Source of the DNA: Trichomonas vaginalis G3
Taxonomy: Eukaryota > Parabasalia > Trichomonadida > Trichomonadidae
DNA: 64,000 nucleotides
Direction: 5' to 3'
NCBI RefSeq assembly: GCF_026262505.1
Contig: NC_067205.1
Span: forward strand, 11,842,001-11,906,000
Shown here: piece by piece, positions 11,120-21,981 of the stretch
Position numbering within the stretch: the stretch's first letter is position 1
How the letters are laid out: the number at the start of each line of letters is the position of its first letter
The notes under the pieces: model-generated
Told to the model about the DNA's origin: nothing
What the model saw: only the letters and a program-made list of their open reading frames with translations
The model's database searches: none
Translations under genes and position numbers: made by a program

Positions 11120-11620
11120 ATAATACTTGAATAAATACTGATATTTTTCTAAGCTGACGTTTGCTTCAATAAAATGCATTTCCAAAGCTAAAAGTTTTTG
11201 TTTCGCCCCTTTCAGAATTTATTCTTGAAATCTTAAAAATATTTTTAAAATATGTCCAAATATACATTAAAATGTAGTTTAGAATTTCACTTATATATAG
11301 TTTAAACATATAAATAATCAATTTCTAAAAACAAACTAATACTTCATAAAATTTCCAATATGTGAACTTAAAAAGGTGATGCAGCACGAAATATTAATTA
11401 ACACATTCAATGTATAGTATATTTATTACTGTGAAAACGGATTTTTTATAATTTGTTGTTAAAATAATGTTTTCAAATTTTTAATGATCCAACTACGCTA
11501 AAATAATGCTTGATATGAAATGTATCAAATCATGCATATATGATCAATCTCATTAAGTACTAAAAATTGAATAATATTAATATAAGATAGTATTTATAAT
11601 TTTATCTCTATAATTATATT
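11120..11620. other. Intergenic in copy A between small gene 2 and MATE gene
   Basis: The convergent 3' flanks of two genes; AT-rich and without other recognised features. It recurs at 23552-24100 and 38375-38924. Confidence 0.45.
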
Positions 11621-13192
11621 CTAAAGCTCTTCCATTACATGCATTTCATCATTTTCTTCTTCATTTTCATTTTTATTATCAGAAGAATCCACCTGATCAT
11701 TCGCTTCCGGTTTGGAATTCTTCCAAATTTTATATAAAGGAAATGCGTCAACAGCGGCTAACAAAACAATACCAATACCGTATGTAATGGAGTAGCACCA
11801 CATGATTCTAATTGGATTAGACTTATCCGTATAATACAAAATAAAAGCAAAAAGAATAATTGTAACTAAGTTATTAAACAATGATATAATAATTGATGTA
11901 TAAGCCCATTGGATTGCTTGAAGGAAAGCTTGTCCAATGAACTTACCGAACATAGCAACGGACATACCGTTGATGATACTGATCGCTTCACTTGCATATT
12001 TCAAAAATTTGTCACTTTTTCCGAACAGTTTTGCCAACGGTCTTGGAATTGCCCAGGAAACTATTGTTGCGAACAATCCCCAAACAACAGATAACCATAC
12101 AGCATGGAATGTAAGCCACAATATTCTTGAATTTTCATGTTTCTGATATGCAAAAGATGTTGCCGGAATCTGTGCTTGTGTAATTCCGGTGAAAATTGCA
12201 ATAACAAGTGCTTGGTATCTGAAAGAACAGATGTAGCCACTCATAACTTCATTGTATGCTGGTTCTGCCATGTTAAGACATGCGTTTCCGATGATTTTTC
12301 GGACAATAATGGCAGGAATGATGGCGGAAAGCTGAGCAAGAAGTTGACTGAGACCAATCTTCATTGCAATGCCTAAATATGGCGATGGCTTTGAGATAAG
12401 CATCTTGAGAGTTGGCTTTGAAGTGAACTTTCCGCAGAAAAATAGAACTGCAAAAGTAATTCCGGTGATTGATTCACTTAAAATTGTAGCTAAACCAGCG
12501 CCAAGCATTCCGATCTTTGCAGCAAATAAGAAAATAGGACCAAAGAAGCACATGTTAAGACCTAATGCTGCAATAAGTAAAATTGACGACAAACCAGTAC
12601 GACCTTCAGCGATTAACAAACCAGTTTCAGCAATATACATAACAGAGAAAAACGCACATGATGAAAGAGGACCAATATACTTGTATCCTAATTTCAACAA
12701 TTGGTTCTGAAGCTCCGAACCATCTTGCAGCTGCTTTGAGGTTAGGTACTAGGATGGCAGGAATGACTATACCGAAAAGTAAACTTAATCTGAATATATC
12801 TGCTGATAATTGATGAACTTCATTGTCTTTGTTTTGACCGAACAGCGCCGAAATTTCAGCGGATGCTGCTGTTGTAAGGAAAGAATCCAAATGATCTACC
12901 CATAGAATCGAAAACTGCATACGTTGAGATGGCTGATAATCCTTCTTCACCGACAGCGAGGAAATATAGAAAGTTGTAATACCATACGTACGCGGCATTG
13001 ATATTTGACTAATAAAGGTCCGATGGCAAGACTAGTTATTGTTTTCAACGGGGGTCTACCACCTAATCTCCAGTTTTATCTTTAGTAATCTTTACAGATA
13101 CACTAAGTTCTTCATCCGAATCTTCGGATTTATTATTTTTAACGACTTCGGGAGTATCGTTACTAACTAGTACTTTCAACCTTTTCACTCAT
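11621..13192 (-). pseudogene. MATE-family transporter, copy A (5' part frame-shifted)
   Basis: The C-terminal 350 or so residues (11621 to about 12690) read cleanly and are the best copy of this part of the protein. The 5' part (12690-13192, ATG at 13192) contains several one- to four-base differences from copies B and C, so the reading frame is lost. MATE transporters are 12-helix H+ or Na+ antiporters that export organic cations and drugs. See the copy B entry for domain evidence. Confidence 0.75.
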
Positions 13193-13818
13193 TTATTTTT
13201 ATAAAGCCATGAAAAAAATTTAAATCCTCAAAATAATATGATAAAAAGTATGATTAATAATGAATATCTTATTAAAATTTAATGTTTCTATGAATTCAAT
13301 ATTTTGAATGCTTATTCTCGTGAATTCTTTTATCATTTCAATTGGTATATTTGATCGTTATGGTCCTTATCGCAATCATAATTATAGAAAAATATCTATC
13401 CTTATTTTAATCTACGTAAATGTTCGTATCAATGGCTTAAATTTTTATGATAATTCTCCATTCAAAAAATAATTATTTCAAAAAGGAATTTTAAATTTTA
13501 AATCACTATATTATTAGTGATTATAAACTTGATTTCGTAAAAATTTTTAAAAAGTGTCAATTTCAAATTTTGATCAACTTTAATTAATTGCTGAAATACT
13601 TGATATCTAATATTCATTCACAAATATTATGTTATAGTACATGAAATGTGTTGCAGTCGATATAGAATTATTAAATAGATCAGTCTATTTCATTATTTTT
13701 AATCATATTCAATCAGATTGCAATCAGATATATATATTTTCTATTACATTAGACTTACTTTTTAAATTAAGGTCAGCGTCTTTAAATAGAATTAAATAAT
13801 CAAATTTATTTATCTCAT
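13193..13818. other. Shared promoter region of MATE gene and 119-residue gene, copy A
   Basis: The divergent starts of two genes (minus-strand ATG at 13192, plus-strand ATG at 13819) share this AT-rich spacer. No clear initiator beyond a TCATAT at the second start. It recurs as 21352-21981 in B. Confidence 0.45.
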
Positions 13819-14177
13819 ATGAAATTATTCGAACTATTGATATTTACGCCTGGTAACTATCTATTTGCTCTCTCTAAAGTATATCAAAAGCTTTCTGAAA
13901 GTGAAGTTGGCAGACTTAATTTAAGAATTTCCGGTATCCAGTTAGGAATCCATCTTTTTAAGGTCATTTAACCACTGAATCAAAAGCAACATCTAAGCAA
14001 AATGGTGCGATTCCGCCCTATTCTTGTGTGGACTCGGAGTTCTTTGCTGCTAGAATGAAGACTATCAAGATGCAAATGTTGCTTTTCAGATTGCTAAATA
14101 CCAATGCGCAGTTTTTTGAGGCTTCACTCAACTTTGGCCAAGAATTCCTTTTTATTAAAAGAATGACCTCAGATTAG
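13819..14177 (+). pseudogene. 119-residue unknown protein, copy A (frame-shifted)
   Basis: The same gene as 20992-21351. The loss of one A in the run near 13961 breaks the frame after LGIHLFK. The second half is otherwise unchanged against copy B. No known family recognised. Confidence 0.6.
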
Positions 14178-14266
14178 CCAGTATTCTTTAAATTTTGTAA
14201 AACAAAATGAAAAATAAATACAACAATATTATCAAAACAAACAAATTTTTTATTAAGAAAAAATAA

Positions 14267-14801
14267 TTAATTTCTTTGTATAACTGTACTATTTCTTCTA
14301 TGCCCTGAAGGTATTTTTCTAGCCAATAGTTGGCTCTCAACAACTTGTGACTTAAATCTTTGGTTTTGCTTTCGGGTTTCAATAACATTGGCAAATTTCG
14401 CTCTCTTGTTTACACGTATAGTGTTGAACACCTTTAAAATATCTGCGGCTGACGATCGCTCTTCAGGATTTGGATTAAGCATCATTCCTAGAATAATCGT
14501 AAATCTTTTATCAACAGTAGCTGGGATAACTATTTGAGCTTCAGTAATTTGCTTTTTAAGCTCAGTTTCGGTAGAAGCCTTGTATGGGCTCCTTCCGTAA
14601 AGGAGATAATAAAATGTTATTCCAAGAGCCCAAACATCAGCTTTAAGTGGATCGTACTTTGGACAAGAATTCATTTCTGGAGATGTAAATGGTAATGAGC
14701 CTGCAAATCGAGAAATGTATTTGCCATGTTCTGAATTTAGAGAAAGACCGAAGTCTGCAATTTTGATACGATTATATTGGTCTATTAAAATGTTTGTTGG
14801 T
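14267..14801 (-). pseudogene. Ser/Thr kinase, C-terminal half only, copy A
   Basis: This is the reverse-complement copy of the second half of the kinase gene at 19919-20902. It starts just after the catalytic-loop HRDIKP and includes the DFG motif, the SPE motif and the C-lobe. The duplication breakpoint at 14801 removes the ATP-binding lobe and the catalytic HRD, so this copy cannot be an active kinase. Confidence 0.85.
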
Positions 14802-15190
14802 ATCAGAGCTGTACTGCTGCAGACTAATTCAACTAAACATGAGCAAGATTGGGATTTCTATTCTCTGGGGTGCGAGGCTCGTCCAAAGTTCAAGCAGCTA
14901 CAGTGTTTTGGATCACCTAAAGAATTTTGGGAATTCAGTTATCCGTTACTACTCTTAAATTAAAGTAGAGCACTACAGCGAATCAATCGTAATGCCTAGT
15001 CTCTCCAGTAACAAGCTGATCTGCTATATTAACTTTAAAGCCAAATCGATTCACATTGTTGCTGGTAAGTCTGATTGCTTCAGATAGAGAGCATGAATTG
15101 CTTCTTTATCATCTAATCCCCATCCCCGTTGTTCCCGATTGGATGACATGGACAATTCATCTTTCTCTAACGAAACAAAATGACACTTTT
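14802..15190 (-). other. GC-richer decayed coding-like fragment right of copy A
   Basis: A stretch with higher G+C than its surroundings. The minus strand from 15149 to 15051 reads MSSNREQRGWGLDDKEAIHA and continues a little further, using codons such as CGG and GGG that are rare in the neighbouring genes. Neighbouring frames also look coding for short runs, so it is probably an old broken gene of unlike origin. I do not recognise the family. Confidence 0.35.
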
Positions 15191-17448
15191 TGGCGGCTTA
15201 TTGACTCAGAAAAATTTGAGAGTTAACGAATAATTTTGGCGCCAAAAATAATTTCTCTTAATTTATTAAATTTAATATACGCACATCCATAAGTTATGCT
15301 ATTTTTTCTATTTATTTTGTTCTAAAATTCTAAATATTTTTTTTCATAACATAAAATATGATGTCTAGTCTCATTTACATAACAACATGCCTTAGAATAG
15401 GTTTTTTATTCTTTTTGTCACTTTAAATTAAGAATAAAAAGATAATTTAAATTGAATATTTGCGATTATTCTCACTAATGCTGCTTCCTCTTTTATTAGG
15501 TAGACAACAAAAAGTTAGCCTTGGACTCCCATATCAGATTTTTGATTGGTTGCGTATATAATGAGCTGGGATTGATAGACGAAAACCCAGTGAGAAAATT
15601 TTTGACGCCACTTTGAATTTTCATTGAAATATGTGTGGTCGATCTTTTAATATATAAAAATGGTCTATAAATATCGTATTAAACAATTATCCAAAAAGGA
15701 AAGTTCAAAAAAAGCATTTAAAAATTAGCAGTTTTCTTGCACTTTTTGAATTTCAATTTTGAATTGTAATTCAAATGTTGTGCAAGAAAATTGCATTCTC
15801 TTGCCTTCAATAATACAATTTTCAATTAAAAATTGAAAATTGTATATTGAATGCAAGAGAATTTGCAAAATTGAATAGTATTGAATTTTTCTGGATAACA
15901 ATAATTAAAAAATAAGGATGATGCGAAATTAAAAATTTATTTATAAAGATACGCAAAATCATGAGTATATAGAGGAGTATAATTATCGCTTGATTCAATA
16001 CAACTTTTTTAAAAATCAATTTCATTAAATATGTTATTTTTAATTTTGTTCGATCAAACAATACTACAATCATTTGTACATAACGAATACATGCCAAAAA
16101 ATACTGAACGGTTCCTTAATTAAATCAATTTGATTGGCCACTTGGGAAATAATAGTATTTAATCATTCTCATTGCTCTCCAAGAGATTATGATATGCTAA
16201 TGGAGTTATTCAGGTTAAAAGACTTATTTGAATAAATTCACTAACAAATCAAAGGCTAAAAAAAATTATAAAGAAAGGATATAATTCTGAGACAATTGAT
16301 GTAAGTTGTTGGGATTAGATAATTTTTTAATACAAGTTTTCTACGACGGGATTTAAATCAGAAAAGAGGATAAAGAAAAACGTGGTTATATAATCGAAAT
16401 TTCAGTAAAAAATCTTCAATAAAACGAACTAGTTTTTTATAAATAAATGAAACTAAGTTTCCAAATATCAAAGCAAAAATTTCCAGTTCATGTATAAGTT
16501 AAGCTTTTCTATATTAATGTCATACAAGCATCGAAAAAGTGTCTGGCATATGCCATTTCAGAAGCGGAAAATTGAGAGGATATGGATCTCGATGTAACTT
16601 AATTCTTTGTAAAGTTTATTAATTTGTAGTTAATGAGCGAAAAAGAAACTTTGAAATAAAAATTAAAACCGAAATCTATCTGATCAAAAAATATTTATTC
16701 TTGCGTTCTTTTAGACTTATTCTTATTAGAAAAAAGAAGTTCGCGAACAATATAAAAGTTCATACGACAAAAAATTGATAACATTGAAAGTTGAGACCTC
16801 GATTGAATTTTTTTTCATAATGATTTTTCAATTTAATGTCACTTTTTGATTAGAAAAATTGTCGCTAAAGTAATTTCAATTCTAATTACATAGGATTCAA
16901 TGAAAACTAATTCCTCCTAAAAGATAGATCCGATTTTCAGTCAAAATGAAAAAATTCTTTTGAATACAATATATTTTTGACACGTTTTCGTTATTTAAAT
17001 GCGGAGATGTTTTTTAAACCGCTCAGTTACATGAAAATGGATTTAAGTGGTTAACATAATTTGTCGAAATTTTATTGCATCTAATATAATGGGATTTTAC
17101 CATATTTAAATTCTGTATAAACATTTTAAAATTGAATTTTTTTATTTGATAATTTCACAATTATAAAACGAGGTGCTTATTTAATTATAACCATTCTATG
17201 AGATATAGAGCAATTCATTTCATTTTAGTTTCATTACATACATATTTTCGAGATATTAAATAAATACCGTTGCAGCGATTTTGTAACCACTTGTAATTTG
17301 TTTATATTATACATTAGCATGGATTGTAAGTCATATTTCTTCCTTTCGTATGTCATCTTTTCGTTAATTGATAATACCCCCACTCAAAATGAAAAAACAA
17401 ATATAAACAACCAAAGTTGCCAGCCAATCTATTTTTATTCTATGATAA
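15191..17448. other. Long non-coding AT-rich stretch
   Basis: About 2.26 kb in the spacer of the inverted repeat. Apart from a hairpin at 15791-15868 I see no supported gene, RNA or repeat. Short frames here are low-complexity and are not called. Confidence 0.5.
15791..15868. repeat. Imperfect inverted repeat (hairpin)
   Basis: The inner stem is perfect: ATACAATTTTCAATT (15813-15827), loop AAA, then AATTGAAAATTGTAT (15831-15845). Outside it the arms continue imperfectly (GCATTCTCTTGCCTTCAATA against TATTGAATGCAAGAGAATTT), giving arms of about 35 bp. It may be a remnant of a small foldback element or a cruciform-forming site. Confidence 0.6.
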
Positions 17449-18101
17449 TTAAAAAAGATCATTTAAATCAGCCGTAAAATGAAAATCAGGGAAATTTTGC
17501 TGAATCCCATTGATGTTATAAGGGTCAGCACTATCTTCAGGATTTGAAAAGATAAATTCATCAAACTCAGGTAGGTTAAATTTGTTTGAGTCATTACCTT
17601 TGGTATCCTTATGCTTATTAGATAGCTGCATAATGGAGTGGCGTTTGCATATAAATTAATAATAAGCACGATAAGACAATGTTAAATTCTGTTTCTGATG
17701 TTAATATAACAACCTTTTTGCAATAAGAATTCAATTACTTCCATTTTAGAATGCCAAACAGCTTCATGAAGTGCAGAGTCCATGTTTTCACTTTCTTGAT
17801 GACATATTTCAGCTGGTTTTTCATACAAAATATATTTTATTGAATCAATGTCGCCAGATCTTGCAGCTGCTATAATATCCGGCTGGAAATTATATGGTTT
17901 CTTAAGGATATATTTGTTTTTAGTCTTTTCAAGCTTACTTTCTATCTTTGACTTATCCTGTTCACATTTTATCAATTTTTGTTCAACTTCTTGCTTTGAT
18001 TTTTCAAGTTCAGCTATTTTCTTCTTAAGTTGCTCGATTTCTTCGTTTTTCTCTTTCTCTGCTTCGTCTAAAAGCTTGTGTATCGCTGTAAAAGTTGTCA
18101 T
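17449..18101 (-). pseudogene. Coiled-coil plus ankyrin protein gene, broken
   Basis: The minus strand starts at an ATG at 18101 (MTTFTAIHKLLDEAEKEKNE) and reads about 139 residues: a Lys/Glu coiled coil of about 45 residues, then ankyrin repeats (DIIAAARSGDIDSIKYIL, SALHEAVWHSKMEVIEFLL) to a TAA near 17682. Further on, a second frame contains the ankyrin hallmark TPLHYAA (about 17640) and a third (17631-17449) gives an acidic, aromatic C-terminal tail ending in DLNDLF. The gene has therefore lost its frame at least twice. No trichomonad splice signals (GTAYGT, ACTAACACACAG) are visible to explain this as an intron. The tail resembles the end of the Myb protein at 2792 in style. Confidence 0.6.
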
Positions 18102-18114
18102 TGTCACCTTTTTG

Positions 18115-18122
18115 TCACTTTT
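18115..18122 (+). promoter_or_regulatory. Inr-like TCACTTTT, decides the start at 18126
   Basis: The plus strand reads TTTTTGTCACTTTTATTATG. The site lies three bases before the ATG at 18126. Two weaker copies of the same pattern (TGTCATTG, TGTCACCT) lie just upstream. The site lies downstream of any in-frame codon that could extend the gene, so 18126 is the natural start. Confidence 0.6.
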
Positions 18123-18125
18123 ATT

Positions 18126-18713
18126 ATGTTGATTTCAATAATTTGTTCTGTTTATCTGGAAACTTATAGGAGTACATTGTTAGTGAAAGGAAATAACTGG
18201 CTAGAAAAGGAAGATTTTAACGATATTGATCGAGTCAATATTAAAACAATAATGATTCGCGATGGTATTTCAATAATCAAAGATCACGTGTTCGAAGGAT
18301 TCGTAAATCTCGAAGAAATATATCTACCATCTACTATAGAGCAATATGATCCAACAGCATTTGATGATTGTCCAAATTTACGAAATGTTCGTTGGCCAGG
18401 TGATGAAAAAGATGTAGAAAATGACAAAGAAGTAGAAATACCAGAAAGCATTCAACCAGCAATACCAATGGTCCCTTGGACTGTAGCTATTATACTTTTA
18501 GTTGTTTTAATATTTGTAATATCATATTTAGGTGATGAGATCAAAGCAAAGGATGAGATAATAGCGGAGTTGCGTAGCCGTGAAATATCATCAGAAAAAG
18601 TTGAAACAAAAAATGCCGAGGAATTAATTAGGATTCTTAAAACTCTTGATGCAGATAAAGAAACAATTGAATTAGCCCAATCTATTAGAGATCGTCTCGC
18701 TCGTTTGGACTAA
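18126..18713 (+). CDS. Small BspA-like leucine-rich membrane protein, 195 aa
   Basis: The start at 18126 is preferred because an Inr-like TCACTTTT ends three bases upstream and because the protein then begins with a hydrophobic signal-like segment (MLISIICSVYLETYR). Residues about 38-92 form one or two BspA/LRR_5-type repeats (IKDHVFEGFVNLEEIYLPST, then PTAFDDCPNLRNVRWPG). A single membrane helix follows (about 117-136) and then a short cytoplasmic coiled-coil tail of about 60 residues rich in Lys and Glu. BspA-like proteins in trichomonads are surface proteins thought to bind host or bacterial ligands; this one is unusually small, with hardly any repeat region. It diverges from the broken ankyrin gene, with 24 bp between the two start codons. 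Confidence 0.75.
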   Translation: MLISIICSVYLETYRSTLLVKGNNWLEKEDFNDIDRVNIKTIMIRDGISIIKDHVFEGFVNLEEIYLPSTIEQYDPTAFDDCPNLRNVRWPGDEKDVENDKEVEIPESIQPAIPMVPWTVAIILLVVLIFVISYLGDEIKAKDEIIAELRSREISSEKVETKNAEELIRILKTLDADKETIELAQSIRDRLARLD

Positions 18714-19918
18714 CTCTTGATTTTTTAAATTGATTTAATGGGCTTTACGATCACTAACCATCGGAATATACATATATCATCATTTGTTATGCATTTAACT
18801 GCTCAATTTTTTTATTTGCATCTTCAGAAAAAAATCTTCAAATTCCTGTGTTTTGCTTAGTATCGAGATCTCAAAATATATTTGTTGTTACATTATAAAT
18901 GCTTATTTATCTTAATTATGCAAAAAAAATATTTTTTATCCAGAAATTTTTAAAGAATATAAACATAAAATGAATGATTATAAAATTTCGGCAGAATTTT
19001 TAGAAATGATTTAACAGAAGGACTTAGGAAAATAGAATGTAAAGATATTAATCCAAAATATCTGATAAAAAATTAAATTTGGAACAATTCAATAAATCTA
19101 TTGAGCAATGTCGACTTCTGCTCGTTTTCTCTAATCATATTTATTTCTGTTATTGCTTTGTAGCAAATCGCAAAAATTTGTTTTTAAAGCTTAGTAAAAT
19201 CTATTTTAAAATAAGAAATATAAATCATGTGTAAAATGATTTAAGAATCAATAATAATTCAGTGAATTATAACAGGAATTTTGAGACAAGTTTCCCTTTT
19301 TCATTGATTTACTTTTTCTGAATATTCAATTTCTATGACAATGTCGAAGCTGAGATTTTTAGTGAATAGTTGAGCAATGCTCTAGATAGATAAATTGGGC
19401 GATAAGATAATTCATTGAAAAAATTTAAATTGCAAAAGTTTGAATACAAAATGGGTCGACCAAAGAAATCTACGTCTCAAAGTTTTTTGGATATTATTAA
19501 TATATTGTAGGTAAGGCAGAAATATCCACTGATTGATAGATAAATTAATTGAAAACATAACAAAATTGATGTAAACTTCACAAAACTGCTATTCTGAAAA
19601 TTATTCAGAAAAGTTCCTCTCAAAACTCCAAGATATCTTTAACAATTTTTCGCTTTTTAATTTTAGATAAAGGTTTTTTATGATATGATAAATCAGAATA
19701 ACCATATTTCATTTTGAAATTGAAATCAAATTTATGCTAATTATGATCGTTTATAAATGATATTATAATTGATATATTTTGGTTCGATTCAAAAATTGAA
19801 TTGTTGTTTTGAAAGTTTATCTCAAAATAGAAGATTGTCATGGTATTTAGATTGCAAGAATATTTGAAATATTTTTTGATTAATCAACAATTTCAATTTC
19901 AAAATTTCTCCATTCAAA
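18714..19918. other. Intergenic, AT-rich
   Basis: About 1.2 kb before the kinase gene. I see no supported gene. A TCAAAATG at the kinase start may be part of its initiator. Confidence 0.5.
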
Positions 19919-20902
19919 ATGAAATCTATCCAAGAGAGTCATCCATCTATTGACATTGAAGTAATCAAAGAAGCATTAGATAAAAGAGGCTATAGACTTG
20001 ATGAAATTGTTGGATACGGTGCATTTGCATGCGTTTTCAAAGTTTTTTCATATCAATATAATCAGTATTTTGCTGCAAAGGTTTGTTATGTTGGAATTTC
20101 TATGATGACAAAGAATATTCAATCATATACTGCAGAAATTAATGCTCTATCAAAACTATACCATCCTGCGATTATCAACGTTTTCTCTTATTTTAACGAT
20201 GGAGACTATTTATTCCTTATTCTTGATTATTGTTCAAAAGGAAGCTTACGCGAATATGTTAAAAATACTTCAAAGCCGGATTACTCTTTGATATTTTCTT
20301 GGATGAGACAGGCAATCGAAGGATTAGTTGCCTGCCATTCAATGGGTATCACACATAGGGATATAAAACCAACAAACATTTTAATAGACCAATATAATCG
20401 TATCAAAATTGCAGACTTCGGTCTTTCTCTAAATTCAGAACATGGCAAATACATTTCTCGATTTGCAGGCTCATTACCATTTACATCTCCAGAAATGAAT
20501 TCTTGTCCAAAGTACGATCCACTTAAAGCTGATGTTTGGGCTCTTGGAATAACATTTTATTATCTCCTTTACGGAAGGAGCCCATACAAGGCTTCTACCG
20601 AAACTGAGCTTAAAAAGCAAATTACTGAAGCTCAAATAGTTATCCCAGCTACTGTTGATAAAAGATTTACGATTATTCTAGGAATGATGCTTAATCCAAA
20701 TCCTGAAGAGCGATCGTCAGCCGCAGATATTTTAAAGGTGTTCAACACTATACGTGTAAACAAGAGAGCGAAATTTGCCAATGTTATTGAAACCCGAAAG
20801 CAAAACCAAAGATTTAAGTCACAAGTTGTTGAGAGCCAACTATTGGCTAGAAAAATACCTTCAGGGCATAGAAGAAATAGTACAGTTATACAAAGAAATT
20901 AA
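19919..20902 (+). CDS. Ser/Thr protein kinase, 327 aa, intact
   Basis: A complete protein kinase domain covers about residues 27-285. The Gly-rich loop is GYGAFACVF (32-40), the ATP-anchoring Lys is K54 in FAAKVC, the helix C Glu is probably E73, the catalytic loop is HRDIKPTN (H146, D148, K150, N153), DFG is 166-168 and the APE position reads SPE (190-192). The C-lobe DVWALGITFYYLLYGRSPY is typical of CAMK/AMPK-like kinases, which are greatly expanded in trichomonads. A basic tail of about 45 residues follows. All catalytic residues are present, so it should be active; the substrate is unknown. It converges with the 119-residue gene, 89 bp apart. Its second half is duplicated in inverted form at 14267-14801. 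Confidence 0.9.
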   Translation: MKSIQESHPSIDIEVIKEALDKRGYRLDEIVGYGAFACVFKVFSYQYNQYFAAKVCYVGISMMTKNIQSYTAEINALSKLYHPAIINVFSYFNDGDYLFLILDYCSKGSLREYVKNTSKPDYSLIFSWMRQAIEGLVACHSMGITHRDIKPTNILIDQYNRIKIADFGLSLNSEHGKYISRFAGSLPFTSPEMNSCPKYDPLKADVWALGITFYYLLYGRSPYKASTETELKKQITEAQIVIPATVDKRFTIILGMMLNPNPEERSSAADILKVFNTIRVNKRAKFANVIETRKQNQRFKSQVVESQLLARKIPSGHRRNSTVIQRN

Positions 20903-20991
20903 TTATTTTTTCTTAATAAAAAATTTGTTTGTTTTGATAATATTGTTGTATTTATTTTTCATTTTGTTTTACAAAATTTAAAGAATACTGG

Positions 20992-21351
20992 CTAATCTGA
21001 GGTCATTCTTTTAATAAAAAGGAATTCTTGGCCAAAGTTGAGTGAAGCCTCAAAAAACTGCGCATTGGTATTTAGCAATCTGAAAAGCAACATTTGCATC
21101 TTGATAGTCTTCATTCTAGCAGCAAAGAACTCCGAGTCCACACAAGAATAGGGCGGAATCGCACCATTTTGCTTAGATGTTGCTTTTGATTCAGTGGTTA
21201 AATGACCTTTAAAAAGATGGATTCCTAACTGGATACCGGAAATTCTTAAATTAAGTCTGCCAACTTCACTTTCAGAAAGCTTTTGATATACTTTAGAGAG
21301 AGCAAATAGATAGTTACCAGGCGTAAATATCAATAGTTCGAATAATTTCAT
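20992..21351 (-). CDS. Unknown 119-residue protein
   Basis: An intact minus-strand gene with an ATG at 21351. The protein starts MKLFELLIFTPGNYLFALSK and is largely helical, with conserved-looking stretches such as SEVGRLNLRISGIQLGIHLF and LLFRLLNTNAQFFEASLN. Its codon use is less AT-biased than the neighbouring small genes. No signal peptide, membrane segment or nucleotide-binding motif is seen. I do not recognise the family. A TCATATG at the start (TCA, one to three bases upstream) could serve as an initiator. It converges with the kinase gene and diverges from the MATE gene. A frame-shifted copy lies at 13819-14177; copy C lacks it because it lies left of the tandem unit. Confidence 0.65.
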   Translation of the reverse strand: MKLFELLIFTPGNYLFALSKVYQKLSESEVGRLNLRISGIQLGIHLFKGHLTTESKATSKQNGAIPPYSCVDSEFFAARMKTIKMQMLLFRLLNTNAQFFEASLNFGQEFLFIKRMTSD

Positions 21352-21981
21352 ATGAGATAAATAAATTTGATTATTTAATTCTATTTAAAGACGCTGACCT
21401 TAATTTAAAAAGTAAGTCTAATGTAATAGAAAATATATATATCTGATTGCAATCTGATTGAATATGATTAAAAATAATGAAATAGACTGATCTATTTAAT
21501 AATTCTATATCGACTGCAACACATTTCATGTACTATAACATAATATTTGTGAATGAATATTAGATATCAAGTATTTCAGCAATTAATTAAAGTTGATCAA
21601 AATTTGAAATTGACACTTTTTAAAAATTTTTACGAAATCAAGTTTATAATCACTAATAATATAGTGATTTAAAATTTAAAATTCCTTTTTGAAATAATTA
21701 TTTTTTGAATGGAGAATTATCATAAAAATTTAAGCCATTGATACGAACATTTACGTAGATTAAAATAAGGATAGATATTTTTCTATAATTATGATTGCGA
21801 TAAGGACCATAACGATCAAATATACCACAATTGAAATGATAAAAGAATTCACGAGAATAAGCATTCAAAATATTGAATTCATAGAAACATTAAATTTTAA
21901 TAAGATATTCATTATATAATCATACTTTTTATCATATTATTTTGAGGAGTTTAAATTTTTTTCATGGCTTTATAAAAATAA

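Larger units (their letters stand above)
5057..14801. repeat. Copy A: inverted duplicate of 20368-30105
   Basis: About 9.74 kb that is the reverse complement of 20368-30105, collinear throughout (position sums stay at 35166-35169) and differing only by rare substitutions and one- to four-base length changes. Both ends lie inside genes: the left end cuts cyclase 1, the right end cuts a kinase. No terminal repeats or target duplication are seen at either end, so a transposon is unlikely. The spacer between arms is about 5.57 kb. Copy A spans the left border of the tandem duplication without the tandem junction, so it derives from copy B or a single-copy ancestor, not from copy C. Confidence 0.92.

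Noticed and set aside
11909-12710. Several 60-110-codon frames antisense to the MATE gene, repeated in all copies
   Set aside because: They are shadows of the real gene; composition follows the transporter codons.
5057-14801. Copy A as a giant transposon
   Set aside because: No terminal repeats, no target duplication, and both ends lie inside host genes present intact elsewhere in the window.
15822-16097. 91-codon minus-strand frame
   Set aside because: Ile/Phe/Lys-rich low-complexity sequence covering a hairpin; no start context or family.
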